A DNA stretch of 58,380 nucleotides, taken from the NCBI GenBank assembly GCA_050692055.1, contig JBOGTC010000064.1, positions 1-58,380 on the forward strand, in the 5' to 3' direction. The position numbers and the translations under genes are program-made. The notes below the pieces were generated by a model. The model ran no database searches. It saw nothing but the letters and a program-made list of their open reading frames with translations, and was not told where the DNA came from. How positions within the stretch are numbered: position 1 is the stretch's first letter; every line of letters starts with the position of its first letter. This stretch comes from JBOGTC01 sp050692055. Its GTDB lineage: Bacteria > Chloroflexota > Limnocylindria > QHBO01. Below, piece after piece: positions 15,053 to 22,358 of this stretch.

Positions 15053-16117
15053 ATGGCCAAGACCGACACCAGGCCACCGCACGCCGAGCTGGGCCTCAGC
15101 GACGAGGACGTGCTCGCAATGTACCGGGCCATGCTGCTGGCGCGCGCCGTCGACGAGCGTATGTGGCTCATGCAGCGGGCCGGCAAGATCGCCTTCATCA
15201 TCTCGGGGCAGGGGCACGAGGGCGCCCAGGTCGCCACCGCCTGGCCGATGCGCCCCGGGCAGGACTGGATGGCGCCCTTCTATCGGTCGATCGCGAGCGC
15301 CATGACGTTCGGCATGACGGCCGAGGACATCATCACCGCCCACCTCGCCAAGGGGGACGATGTCAGCTCCGGCGGCCGGCAGATGCCAGGCCACTACGGC
15401 GGAGCGCCGTACAACATCGTCTCGCTCAGCTCGCCGGTGGGGACGCAGGTCCTCCACGCGGTCGGGATCGCCATGGGCGCCTGGGTCAAGGGCGACGACG
15501 TCGTGGCGATGACCCAGTTCGGCGAGGGCACCGCCAACCAGGGCGAGGTGCACGAGGCGATGAACTTCGCTGGCGTGCACAGGCTGCCGGTGATCTTCGT
15601 GTGCGAGAACAACGGCTATGCCATCAGCGTCCCGCTCGACCGCCAGGTGGCCGGCGGCTCTGTCGCGGCCCGCGCGGCCGGCTACGGCATGCCGGGCGTC
15701 GATGTCGACGGCGGGGACATCCTCGGCTGCTACGCCGCAGCCCGTGACGCCCACGAGCGGGCGCGGCGCGGCGAGGGACCGACGCTCATCGAGGCACGCG
15801 TGGTGCGCCTGACGAGCCACTCCTCCGACGACGACCAGCGGCGCTATCGCGATCCGGCCGAGGTCGAGGCGCTCAAGGAGCTCGACCCGATCCCGCGCTT
15901 CGCCAACCACCTGCGCGATGTCGGCGTCCTGACCGATGAGATCGAGGACCGCCTGCGATCCGAGGTCAAGGCCGAGGTCAACGACGCGTCGAAGCGCGCG
16001 GAGGCGCGGCCGGAGCCGACCTCCTCGGACGCGCACGAGCGGGTCTATGCCGAGCCGATCCCGGGCGGCGGCACGGCGACGCCGATGGCGGGCACCGGCA
16101 GTGGGGAGGGTCACTGA
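15053..16117 (+). CDS. 2-oxoacid dehydrogenase E1 alpha subunit
   Basis: 354 aa, thiamine-diphosphate-dependent decarboxylase alpha chain of the branched-chain type. Core blocks are 'MYRAMLLARAVDERMWLMQRAGKIAF', 'GQGHEGAQVATAWPM', 'GGRQMPGHYG', 'TQFGEGTANQGEVHEAMNFA' and 'VCENNGYAISVP'. The TDP-binding motif reads GEG where GDG is common; N and the following spacing are kept, so binding is probably intact. 'RLTSHSSDDDQRRYR' is the phosphorylation-loop region typical of branched-chain 2-oxoacid dehydrogenases, which favours that substrate over pyruvate. About 50 C-terminal residues are low-complexity. GAGGAG precedes the ATG. The E1 beta start follows 1 nt after the stop. Confidence 0.92.
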   Translation: MAKTDTRPPHAELGLSDEDVLAMYRAMLLARAVDERMWLMQRAGKIAFIISGQGHEGAQVATAWPMRPGQDWMAPFYRSIASAMTFGMTAEDIITAHLAKGDDVSSGGRQMPGHYGGAPYNIVSLSSPVGTQVLHAVGIAMGAWVKGDDVVAMTQFGEGTANQGEVHEAMNFAGVHRLPVIFVCENNGYAISVPLDRQVAGGSVAARAAGYGMPGVDVDGGDILGCYAAARDAHERARRGEGPTLIEARVVRLTSHSSDDDQRRYRDPAEVEALKELDPIPRFANHLRDVGVLTDEIEDRLRSEVKAEVNDASKRAEARPEPTSSDAHERVYAEPIPGGGTATPMAGTGSGEGH

Positions 16118-16118
16118 C

Positions 16119-17105
16119 ATGGCGGAGCTCAACATCCTCGAGGCGATCCGCCTCGCCATGGACGAGGAGATGGAGCGCGACCCGAACGTCATGCTGCTCG
16201 GCGAGGACGTGGGCAAGAAGGGCGGGGTCTTCGGCGCGACGGAGGGCCTGTTCGCCAAGTACGGCGAGAAGCGGGTGCTCGACACGCCGCTCAGTGAGGG
16301 CATGATCGCCGGCGCCGCCATGGGCGCCGCGGTGTACGGGCTGCGGCCCATCGCCGAGATGCAGTTCGCCGACTTCGTCTATCCCGCCTTCAACCAGATC
16401 GTGAGCGAGATCAGCCGCATCCACTACCGCTCGAACGGCACGTTCAGCGCGCCGATGGTGATCCGCATGCCGTACGGCGGAGGCGTCCACGGGGCGCTGT
16501 ACCACTCCCAGTCGAACGAGGGCTACTTCGCCTCGACGGTGGGGCTGAAGGTCGTCGCGCCCGGCACGCCGGCCGATGCCAAGGGCCTCTTGAAGGCATC
16601 GGTCCGCGATCCCGATCCGGTGATGTTCTTCGAGCACAAGAAGACGTATCGGTTGTTCAAGGCGGAGGTGCCCGATGGCGACACGGTCGTCCCCATCGGC
16701 AAGGCCGACGTCGCACGCTCGGGCAAGGACCTGTCCATCTTCTGTTACGGCTTCATGCGCACCTGCGCGCTCGAGGCGGCGGAAACGCTCGCGCGCGAGG
16801 ATGGGGTTGAGGCGGAGGTGGTCGACCTGCGCACCCTGCGCCCGCTCGACATGGCCACCGTCCTGGCCTCGGTCGAGAAGACCGGCAAGGCCCTGGTCGT
16901 GCACGAAGCGAACCGGTTCGGCGGGTTCGGCGCCGAGGTGGCGGCCGCCATCGCCGAGGATGGCTTCGAGCACCTCGATGGTCCGGTCGTGCGGCTGGCG
17001 GGCCCTGACGTGCCGGGCGTGCCCTATCACCACGATCTCGAGGAGTGGTTCATGATCGGCCCGGCGCGGATCATCGAGGCGGCCCGGCGGCTCGCGGGCT
17101 ACTGA
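16119..17105 (+). CDS. 2-oxoacid dehydrogenase E1 beta subunit
   Basis: 328 aa, the usual length. It forms the alpha2beta2 E1 with the preceding product. Typical blocks are 'LNILEAIRLAMDEEMERDPN', 'LLGEDVGKKGGVFGATEGL', 'DTPLSEGMIAGAAMGAAVYG', 'MPYGGGVHGALYHSQSNEGY' and the C-terminal transketolase-type domain 'VEAEVVDLRTLRPLDMATV'. ATG 16119 is used because GGGGAGGG precedes it; the longer frame upstream is antisense to nothing useful and overlaps E1 alpha. After its stop comes a 260-bp gap (17106-17365) with no gene that I recognise, so E2 may have its own promoter. Confidence 0.93.
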   Translation: MAELNILEAIRLAMDEEMERDPNVMLLGEDVGKKGGVFGATEGLFAKYGEKRVLDTPLSEGMIAGAAMGAAVYGLRPIAEMQFADFVYPAFNQIVSEISRIHYRSNGTFSAPMVIRMPYGGGVHGALYHSQSNEGYFASTVGLKVVAPGTPADAKGLLKASVRDPDPVMFFEHKKTYRLFKAEVPDGDTVVPIGKADVARSGKDLSIFCYGFMRTCALEAAETLAREDGVEAEVVDLRTLRPLDMATVLASVEKTGKALVVHEANRFGGFGAEVAAAIAEDGFEHLDGPVVRLAGPDVPGVPYHHDLEEWFMIGPARIIEAARRLAGY

Positions 17106-17365
17106 CCGATGCTGCGCGGCCGATCAGATTCCAACCACCGTCGGGTTGTGGAGCCTGAGCGGCCGCAGTTGCTGCCAGGCGCCAATCACGGCCGGCTTGG
17201 GCACGTTGGAGGCCCTTTGGAAGCTCGCCGCGCGAGCTGGGTGAGCGTGGCGGTCCGTCCAGAGCCGCGTACTACGGGCCTCGAGCTCGCCCAAGGCGCT
17301 CCCCATTGGAATCTGACACCATTCGAGAGACAGATGCCGTCGAGCAGACGAGGGAACCCGTAGCA

Positions 17366-18922
17366 ATGCCTACCACGATCAAGATGCCGCAGCTGGGCGA
17401 ATCGGTGACTGAAGGGACCATCGAGCGCTGGCTGGTCAAGGAAGGCGACACCGTAGAGCAGTACGACCCCCTCTTCGAGGTCGTCACCGACAAGGTCAAC
17501 GCCGAGGTTCCGGCCGAGGTGGCCGGCAAGATCACGAAGATCATGGTCGGCGACGGCGAGACCGTCCAGGTCGGCACGCCGCTGGCCGAGATCGACGCCG
17601 ATGGCGCAGGAGCCGATGCCGGCACCGAAGTGCGGACCGCCGAGGCCGAGACTCCCGCCGCCCAGGAGGTCGCGCCCGCCGAGCCGGAGATGCCCGCGCA
17701 GCAGGCGGCTGCCGCCGAGCCCGAGGCGCGGGCGCAGCCGACCGAGCCGTCGCCACAGCAGGCGTCTGCGCCGATCGCGCAGGCCGAGGCCAAGCCGGAG
17801 GCGCAGGCCGAGGCGAAGGAGCCGGAGGCTCCGGCCGAGCCCGCTCCCCGGCCGACCGGCGACGGCGGCGCACAGACCAACGGCTCGGTGCGCATGACGC
17901 CCGCCGTTCGACGCCTCGTGCGCGAGCACGGGATCGACGTGGGCCAGCTGTCCGGCAGCGGCGCCGGCGGGCGGGTGACGCGTGATGACGTGCTTGCCTT
18001 CATCGAGAGGGGCGGCGCGCAGGCGAAGGCCGCGGCCCCAGAACAGCAGCCTCAGGCCGCGGAGGCGGCCACGCAGCCGTCGGAGGCGCCCGCTCCGGCC
18101 GAAGCGCAGCCGCAGGCGGCTCCGTCACCGCCAGCGGCCGCAGCCGCCCCACCAAGTCCTGCTCCGGCGCCTGCGCCCGTTTCTGCTGCTGTATCGGTCC
18201 CGACGCCGTCGGGTGGCGACACCGAGGTCGCGCTGAGCCAGATGCGCAAGGGCATCGCCAGGAAGATGACCCAGGTCAAGCAGACCGTCCCCCACGCCTA
18301 CACCGTGGTGGAGGTCGACATGACCAACGTCGTGAGGTGGCGCGAGGCGAACAACGCCGCATACAAGGCGCGCGAGGGGTCGTCGCTCAGCTACGTGGCG
18401 GCGGTCGTCAAGGCGGTGACCGAGACGCTGCGATCCCATCCCACGCTGAACAGCCAGTTCGCGGACGACAAGATCATCCTCAAGCAGGCGATGAACATCG
18501 GCATCGCGGTGGCGATCGACAACGGGCTCATCGTGCCGGTGATCGCGAACGCGGATCAGCTCAGCATCAGCGGCGTGAACGCGCGCATTCGGGACCTGTC
18601 CGGTCGCGCGCACGCCAACAAGCTGCGCCTCGACGAGCTGCAGGGCGGCACGTTCACGGTGAACAACACCGGCTGGTTCGGGTCGGTCTCATCGATGCCG
18701 ATCATCAATGCGCCGGAGGTGGCCATCCTGTCGATGGAGGCCATCGTCAAGCGTCCGCGGGTGATGGAGATCGAGGGCGAGGACGTCATCGCCATCCGGC
18801 ACATGATGAACATGACCTGCAGCTTCGATCATCGCGTGCTCGACGGCGCCCAGGTCGGCTCCTTCCTGTCCGATGTCCGCAAGGCGCTCGAGGGCTGGGA
18901 CGCGGACACGCCCATCGGCTGA
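17366..18922 (+). CDS. Dihydrolipoamide acyltransferase (E2)
   Basis: 518 aa. Residues 1-78 are one lipoyl domain, with the lipoylated Lys in 'FEVVTDKVNAEVP' near residue 43. A long Ala/Pro/Glu linker follows. The E1/E3-binding domain is 'MTPAVRRLVREHGIDVGQLSG...GRVTRDDVLAF' (about 175-215). A second Pro/Ala linker leads to the catalytic domain (about 290-518) ending with 'TCSFDHRVLDGAQVGSFL', which holds the catalytic His and Asp. It moves acyl groups from E1 to CoA. A 9-codon reading frame (17334-17363) ends 2 nt before ATG 17366 and may couple translation. LipA and LipB, which supply its cofactor, lie 8 kb downstream. Confidence 0.95.
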   Translation: MPTTIKMPQLGESVTEGTIERWLVKEGDTVEQYDPLFEVVTDKVNAEVPAEVAGKITKIMVGDGETVQVGTPLAEIDADGAGADAGTEVRTAEAETPAAQEVAPAEPEMPAQQAAAAEPEARAQPTEPSPQQASAPIAQAEAKPEAQAEAKEPEAPAEPAPRPTGDGGAQTNGSVRMTPAVRRLVREHGIDVGQLSGSGAGGRVTRDDVLAFIERGGAQAKAAAPEQQPQAAEAATQPSEAPAPAEAQPQAAPSPPAAAAAPPSPAPAPAPVSAAVSVPTPSGGDTEVALSQMRKGIARKMTQVKQTVPHAYTVVEVDMTNVVRWREANNAAYKAREGSSLSYVAAVVKAVTETLRSHPTLNSQFADDKIILKQAMNIGIAVAIDNGLIVPVIANADQLSISGVNARIRDLSGRAHANKLRLDELQGGTFTVNNTGWFGSVSSMPIINAPEVAILSMEAIVKRPRVMEIEGEDVIAIRHMMNMTCSFDHRVLDGAQVGSFLSDVRKALEGWDADTPIG

Positions 18923-19006
18923 TCCCCGGACCCGGCGGCCGCCATGCCTGAGGTGGCGCATGGGCATCGCATCGGCAGGCCTCATCGGCCTCCCCTCGGC
19001 GCGCGC

Positions 19007-19070
19007 CCCGCTTCTGCGACGGCCCGCTTCTGCGACGGCCCGCTTCTGCGACGCCCCGCTCCGCGACGCC
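19007..19070 (+). repeat. Four tandem 16-bp units
   Basis: Four adjoining copies of a 16-bp unit, CCCGCTTCTGCGACGG in the first two, with small changes in the third and fourth. The array ends 3 bp before repeat copy B. It sits in the 350-bp gap 18923-19272 between convergent genes; the remainder of that gap shows nothing I can name. Confidence 0.85.
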
Positions 19071-19073
19071 AGA

Positions 19074-19210
19074 TTGCATGAGGTGCAGGTAACGGGGAAG
19101 AAGATCCTCGAAACGGCGAGATCTTCGCCGCCTGTTGCACCAGATGGAGCAGGCGGGTAACAGGAGTGCGAAACCGCCCTCTTCTTCCCCGGTATCTCCA
19201 CCCTGTGCAA
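19074..19210 (+). repeat. 137-bp dispersed intergenic repeat, copy B
   Basis: It runs from TTGCA to TGCAA, 137 bp, with the internal TTGCA at 19135, exactly 61 nt in, as in copy A. The first part contains a near-perfect hairpin, GAAGATCCTCG facing CGAGATCTTC. The outer arms (GGTAACGGGGAAGAAG and CTTCTTCCCCGGTATCTCC) are inverted repeats of one another. It lies between the convergent E2 gene and the surface-protein gene, where it could also act as a bidirectional terminator. Confidence 0.85.
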
Positions 19211-19272
19211 TGGCGGCGACCCTGACGGCGGCGCAGGCCCGGACGGCCAGGCGCCAAGCGAGATTATTCAGC

Positions 19273-20337
19273 TCAGAAGCGCGCCGCCACGCGTCGAGCC
19301 CTGCGGCCTCCCCGCAGCCGCCGCACGGCAGGCATCCAGGCGACGCCGCCAATCGTCTGCAGCGCGATCCAGAGCAGCACCAGCAGCCCCGGACCGCCCA
19401 CTACCAGCCCGGGGATGAAGATCTCGACGCCATTGAGAAGCTCGAACGCCTCGAGCCCGATCTCGAGCTCCTCGCCGAGAACCGGTACGGGGATGTCGCG
19501 CACTGGCGTGGCGACGGCCTCACCCGGGGGGATCGGGCCGTCGTCCGAGACCACGACGACTGCCGCTGGAGAGGCATCGGCGGTGGGCCCCGGCGATGGG
19601 GCCGCGCTCGCCTCCCGCTCGGGCGTGCCCGATGAGCTCTCGTCCGGTGACGCTGTCGCGCTGGGGCCGGCCGCCTGCGGCGTGGGATCGGGCTCGAATG
19701 GGTCACCCGTATCCGGTGTTGGCTGGGGCGTCGGAGTTGGCGTGGGCTTGGGCGTCCGTGTGGAGGTTGGCGTGGGCTTGGGCCTCGGAGTCGGGCTCGG
19801 AGTTGGGCTCGGCGTCGGGGTAGGCGTCACGGTCGGGCCGCTGACGATCACGACCGGCGGTACGCCGAGCAGCGCTCCAGTCCCACTGCAGTTCTTGTCT
19901 CGATACGCCGTGGCGTTCCACGCCAGCGATCCCGTGCTGAGTGCCGTGGCACGGACGGTGAAGCTCACCCAGTCGAGAAGCCCCAGGCGGTCGCCCCCGC
20001 TGGTGGCTTGCACCTTGACGCGATTGCCGGACAGGCCGGCGACCCACAAGTCCCCGGTACTCGTTCCGCTGACGGAGGCGCTCGCCACGCTGAAGTTCAC
20101 CGGAACGTCGAGCACGATGCAGCCGATCTCGGCGCTGCTATCCAGCAAGGCCACGGGGTCCTCATTGGTTGCCGTGAGTACGAAGTCCGTGGCGACGCCG
20201 GTGGTGACGGCGAGCGGCGAAGCGGTGAGGCTCCACAACGCGGATTCCGCCGCCGCCGGCCCCGACGCGGCCATCGCCAGGAGCGCGGCAGCGAGCGTCG
20301 CGGCTGAAAGCCGCGTTCGTATCGGCCTCATCCTCAT
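19273..20337 (-). CDS. Secreted, C-terminally anchored surface protein with Thr-Pro spacer
   Basis: 354 aa, function unknown. A signal peptide is clear (MRMRPIRTRLSAATLAAALL... cut near AAAE). Residues about 30-165 look like a beta-sandwich domain (alternating 'LTASPLAVTTGVATDFVLTA', 'SVSGTSTGDLWVAGLSGN'), with two cysteines that could pair. A spacer of repeated Thr-Pro, Ser-Pro and Lys-Pro follows (about 170-215), then Ala/Ser/Pro-rich sequence, then one hydrophobic helix 'GLLVLLWIALQTIGGVAWM' and a basic tail, which suggests a membrane anchor. The start overlaps the stop of the GGDEF/HD-GYP gene by 4 nt, so the two are made together. A shorter relative with the same layout is at 24539-25090. 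Confidence 0.8.
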   Translation of the reverse strand: MRMRPIRTRLSAATLAAALLAMAASGPAAAESALWSLTASPLAVTTGVATDFVLTATNEDPVALLDSSAEIGCIVLDVPVNFSVASASVSGTSTGDLWVAGLSGNRVKVQATSGGDRLGLLDWVSFTVRATALSTGSLAWNATAYRDKNCSGTGALLGVPPVVIVSGPTVTPTPTPSPTPSPTPRPKPTPTSTRTPKPTPTPTPQPTPDTGDPFEPDPTPQAAGPSATASPDESSSGTPEREASAAPSPGPTADASPAAVVVVSDDGPIPPGEAVATPVRDIPVPVLGEELEIGLEAFELLNGVEIFIPGLVVGGPGLLVLLWIALQTIGGVAWMPAVRRLRGGRRARRVAARF

Positions 20338-22163
20338 GCGACCCAGAGCTCCGGGCGCCAGATGGTGGCCGCGTCCTCGCCCGGGAGCGGTGCATCGGCC
20401 GCCGTCTCGATGCCCTCGATGAAGGCGACGACGAGCTCTTCCTGCAGCTGGTTCCCTGCAGCATCACCAAGCCGCTTGAGCGCCTCCTCCACGGGCAGGG
20501 CCTTGCGGTACGGGCGGGTCGTGGTCATGGCCGAGAACGCATCGGCCACGGCCAGCACACGCCCGATCATGGGGATCTCCTCGCCCTCCAGCCCCTCGAG
20601 ATAGCCGCGGCCGTCCCACCGCTCGTGGTGGTTCCGGATCCCGGCGCGCACCACGTCCACGTTCGGGACGTCGCGCACGATGGAGTCGCCGAGGGCAACG
20701 TGCTGCTGGAATGCGCCGTACTCCTCCGCGGTGAGCTTCGAGGGCTTGCGCAGGATGACATCGGGGATGCCGATCTTGCCCACGTCATGGAGGAGGCCGG
20801 CCAGGTGGATCGTTCGGCGCAGCTCCTCGTCGAGCCCCAGGCGCTCCGCCAGGAAGACGGCGTAGCGGGCCACGTCCTCCGAGTGGCGCTTGGTGTATCG
20901 GTCCTTGGTGTCGACCGCGATGACCAGTCCCTGCAGCACATCGAAGCTGCCGGACATGACCCGGTCCTCGTCCTCGCCGATACGGGCCACCCGAACCGCG
21001 TCGCCGCCGCCGGCCTTGGCCTCACCCACCGCGACGGCAGCCACGGTGAGGAGCTCGGTGACCGAACCCGCGTGCTCGGGGTAGGCGCAGATGCCTACGC
21101 TGACGCTCACCGGCAGGCGCTCCGACTCGCCAAACTGCACGCTGACCTCCGCCAGCCCCGTCCGCAGCCGCTCGACGGCCGCCTGGACCTCGGCCACGCC
21201 CTCGCCGCGGCGCACGAGCAGGAACTCGTCGGGGCCGTAGCGCGCCACGTGCGCGGCATCCGCGGCCTCGGACGCCACGAGCTCGGCCACCCGCAGCAGG
21301 ACTTCGTCACCTGCCTCGTGGCCATGGGTGTCGTTGAACAGCCGGAAGTTGTCGATGTCGACGAGCGCCACGCCGATCCGGTCGTCGCCGGCACGGGCGC
21401 TCTCGATCTCCTCGGCCAGCAGCGCGGCGATGCTGCCGTGGTTGAGCATGCCGGTCAGCGCATCGCGCCGCGTGGCTTCGACCAGCTGCTCCTGCTGTCG
21501 CGTCAGCCGTGCCTGCGCCCCGCGGAAGACCATGAACAGGATGCCGGCAAGGACCAGGGCGGCTGCCAGCGTCACCAGCATGACGTCGCGCAGGGTAGCG
21601 TCGAGCCTGGCCTTCAGCCCGGTCGCGTCGCGCCAGACGGCAACCACCCCGATGACTTCGCCGTCCTCGCCCAGGACGGGAAAGTACTCCTGCACGACGC
21701 TCGTCGCGTTCGGCGCGATCCCCGCCACGTCGGTGACCTCATCGTGCTCGAGGATCGCTGCTGTCGGCTGGCCGCCGAGCGCGGCCAGCATCGCCGTTGA
21801 TGGCTCCGGCCGCTCGCCACGCTCTCCCGCGATGCTGCTGACGAGGACGGACCCATCCGGCGCCCGGATCTCGATGCGCAGGATCCCGTCGCCGGTGAAG
21901 GATGCCAGCGTCTCGGTGAGCTCATCCCGGCCGGGTGCGTCCGGATCGAGGTCGTCGCGCTGCATCCGGTGTCCGGCGAGAAGCTCCACCAGCGAGCGGT
22001 CGCCCGACACCACTGATTGCAGCGTCGCGCTCGAAAGGTGAGCGGATGCCAGCGCGACCAGCGCGCTGGCGGTGACGCCAACCAGCACCAGGGCAACGCC
22101 GAACACGAGCGCCAGGAGCATCGGACGGCGGGAGCGGCCGGCTCCCAAGCGAGCGAGCAGCAT
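20334..22163 (-). CDS. Membrane GGDEF + HD-GYP protein (c-di-GMP type), module 1
   Basis: 609 aa. Two transmembrane helices (about 16-40 and 195-218) enclose an extracytoplasmic sensor region of about 150 residues. A GGDEF-type domain follows ('LTGMLNHGSIAALLAEEI', 'VDIDNFRLFNDTHGHEAGD', 'RYGPDEFLLV'), then an HD-GYP-type domain ('HLAGLLHDVGKIGIPDVILR', 'NHHERWDGRGYLEGLEG', 'VADAFSAMTTTRPYRKAL'). The signature motifs are altered: GPDEF in place of GGDEF and GYL in place of GYP, while the HD and HHE..D metal residues remain. It may be a phosphodiesterase with a degenerate cyclase. A TACGGT hexamer lies 9 nt before ATG 22163. The following gene overlaps by 4 nt. Confidence 0.88.
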   Translation of the reverse strand: MLLARLGAGRSRRPMLLALVFGVALVLVGVTASALVALASAHLSSATLQSVVSGDRSLVELLAGHRMQRDDLDPDAPGRDELTETLASFTGDGILRIEIRAPDGSVLVSSIAGERGERPEPSTAMLAALGGQPTAAILEHDEVTDVAGIAPNATSVVQEYFPVLGEDGEVIGVVAVWRDATGLKARLDATLRDVMLVTLAAALVLAGILFMVFRGAQARLTRQQEQLVEATRRDALTGMLNHGSIAALLAEEIESARAGDDRIGVALVDIDNFRLFNDTHGHEAGDEVLLRVAELVASEAADAAHVARYGPDEFLLVRRGEGVAEVQAAVERLRTGLAEVSVQFGESERLPVSVSVGICAYPEHAGSVTELLTVAAVAVGEAKAGGGDAVRVARIGEDEDRVMSGSFDVLQGLVIAVDTKDRYTKRHSEDVARYAVFLAERLGLDEELRRTIHLAGLLHDVGKIGIPDVILRKPSKLTAEEYGAFQQHVALGDSIVRDVPNVDVVRAGIRNHHERWDGRGYLEGLEGEEIPMIGRVLAVADAFSAMTTTRPYRKALPVEEALKRLGDAAGNQLQEELVVAFIEGIETAADAPLPGEDAATIWRPELWVA

Positions 22164-22318
22164 GTCGCCCGAACCGTACGCAGGCGTGGTCCGGGGGTCG
22201 ATAGGACCATCGCCGCACGCGTACGCCGTGCTCGGTCGGTCGTCGCCGCGCGGACGTCGGCAGCTCGCCCAACGGTAGTACCCGTAGTACGCCGGTCCCG
22301 ACGGCTTGACCGCGCCGC

Positions 22319-22337
22319 GATACTGGAGGGGAGTATC
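22319..22337 (+). promoter_or_regulatory. Palindromic operator before copB (CsoR/MerR-type candidate)
   Basis: GATACT and AGTATC form perfect 6-bp arms around a 7-nt G-rich spacer, ending 21 bp before the ATPase start. Its shape resembles the GC-centred palindromes bound by copper-sensing CsoR repressors. TTGACC at 22306-22311 is a possible -35; GAGTAT at 22331 would then be a -10 with a 19-nt spacer, the layout MerR-type activators use. No csoR or merR gene is in the window. Confidence 0.45.
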
Positions 22338-22358
22338 CCTGCAAGACCACGAGGCACG

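Noticed and set aside
15500..15560. Inactive E1 alpha because of GEG in place of GDG
   Set aside because: Glu can serve in that position and all other cofactor blocks are intact, so loss of activity is not supported.
19720..19830. GT-rich microsatellite-like DNA
   Set aside because: It is the reverse strand of the Thr-Pro codons of the surface-protein spacer, explained by the protein.
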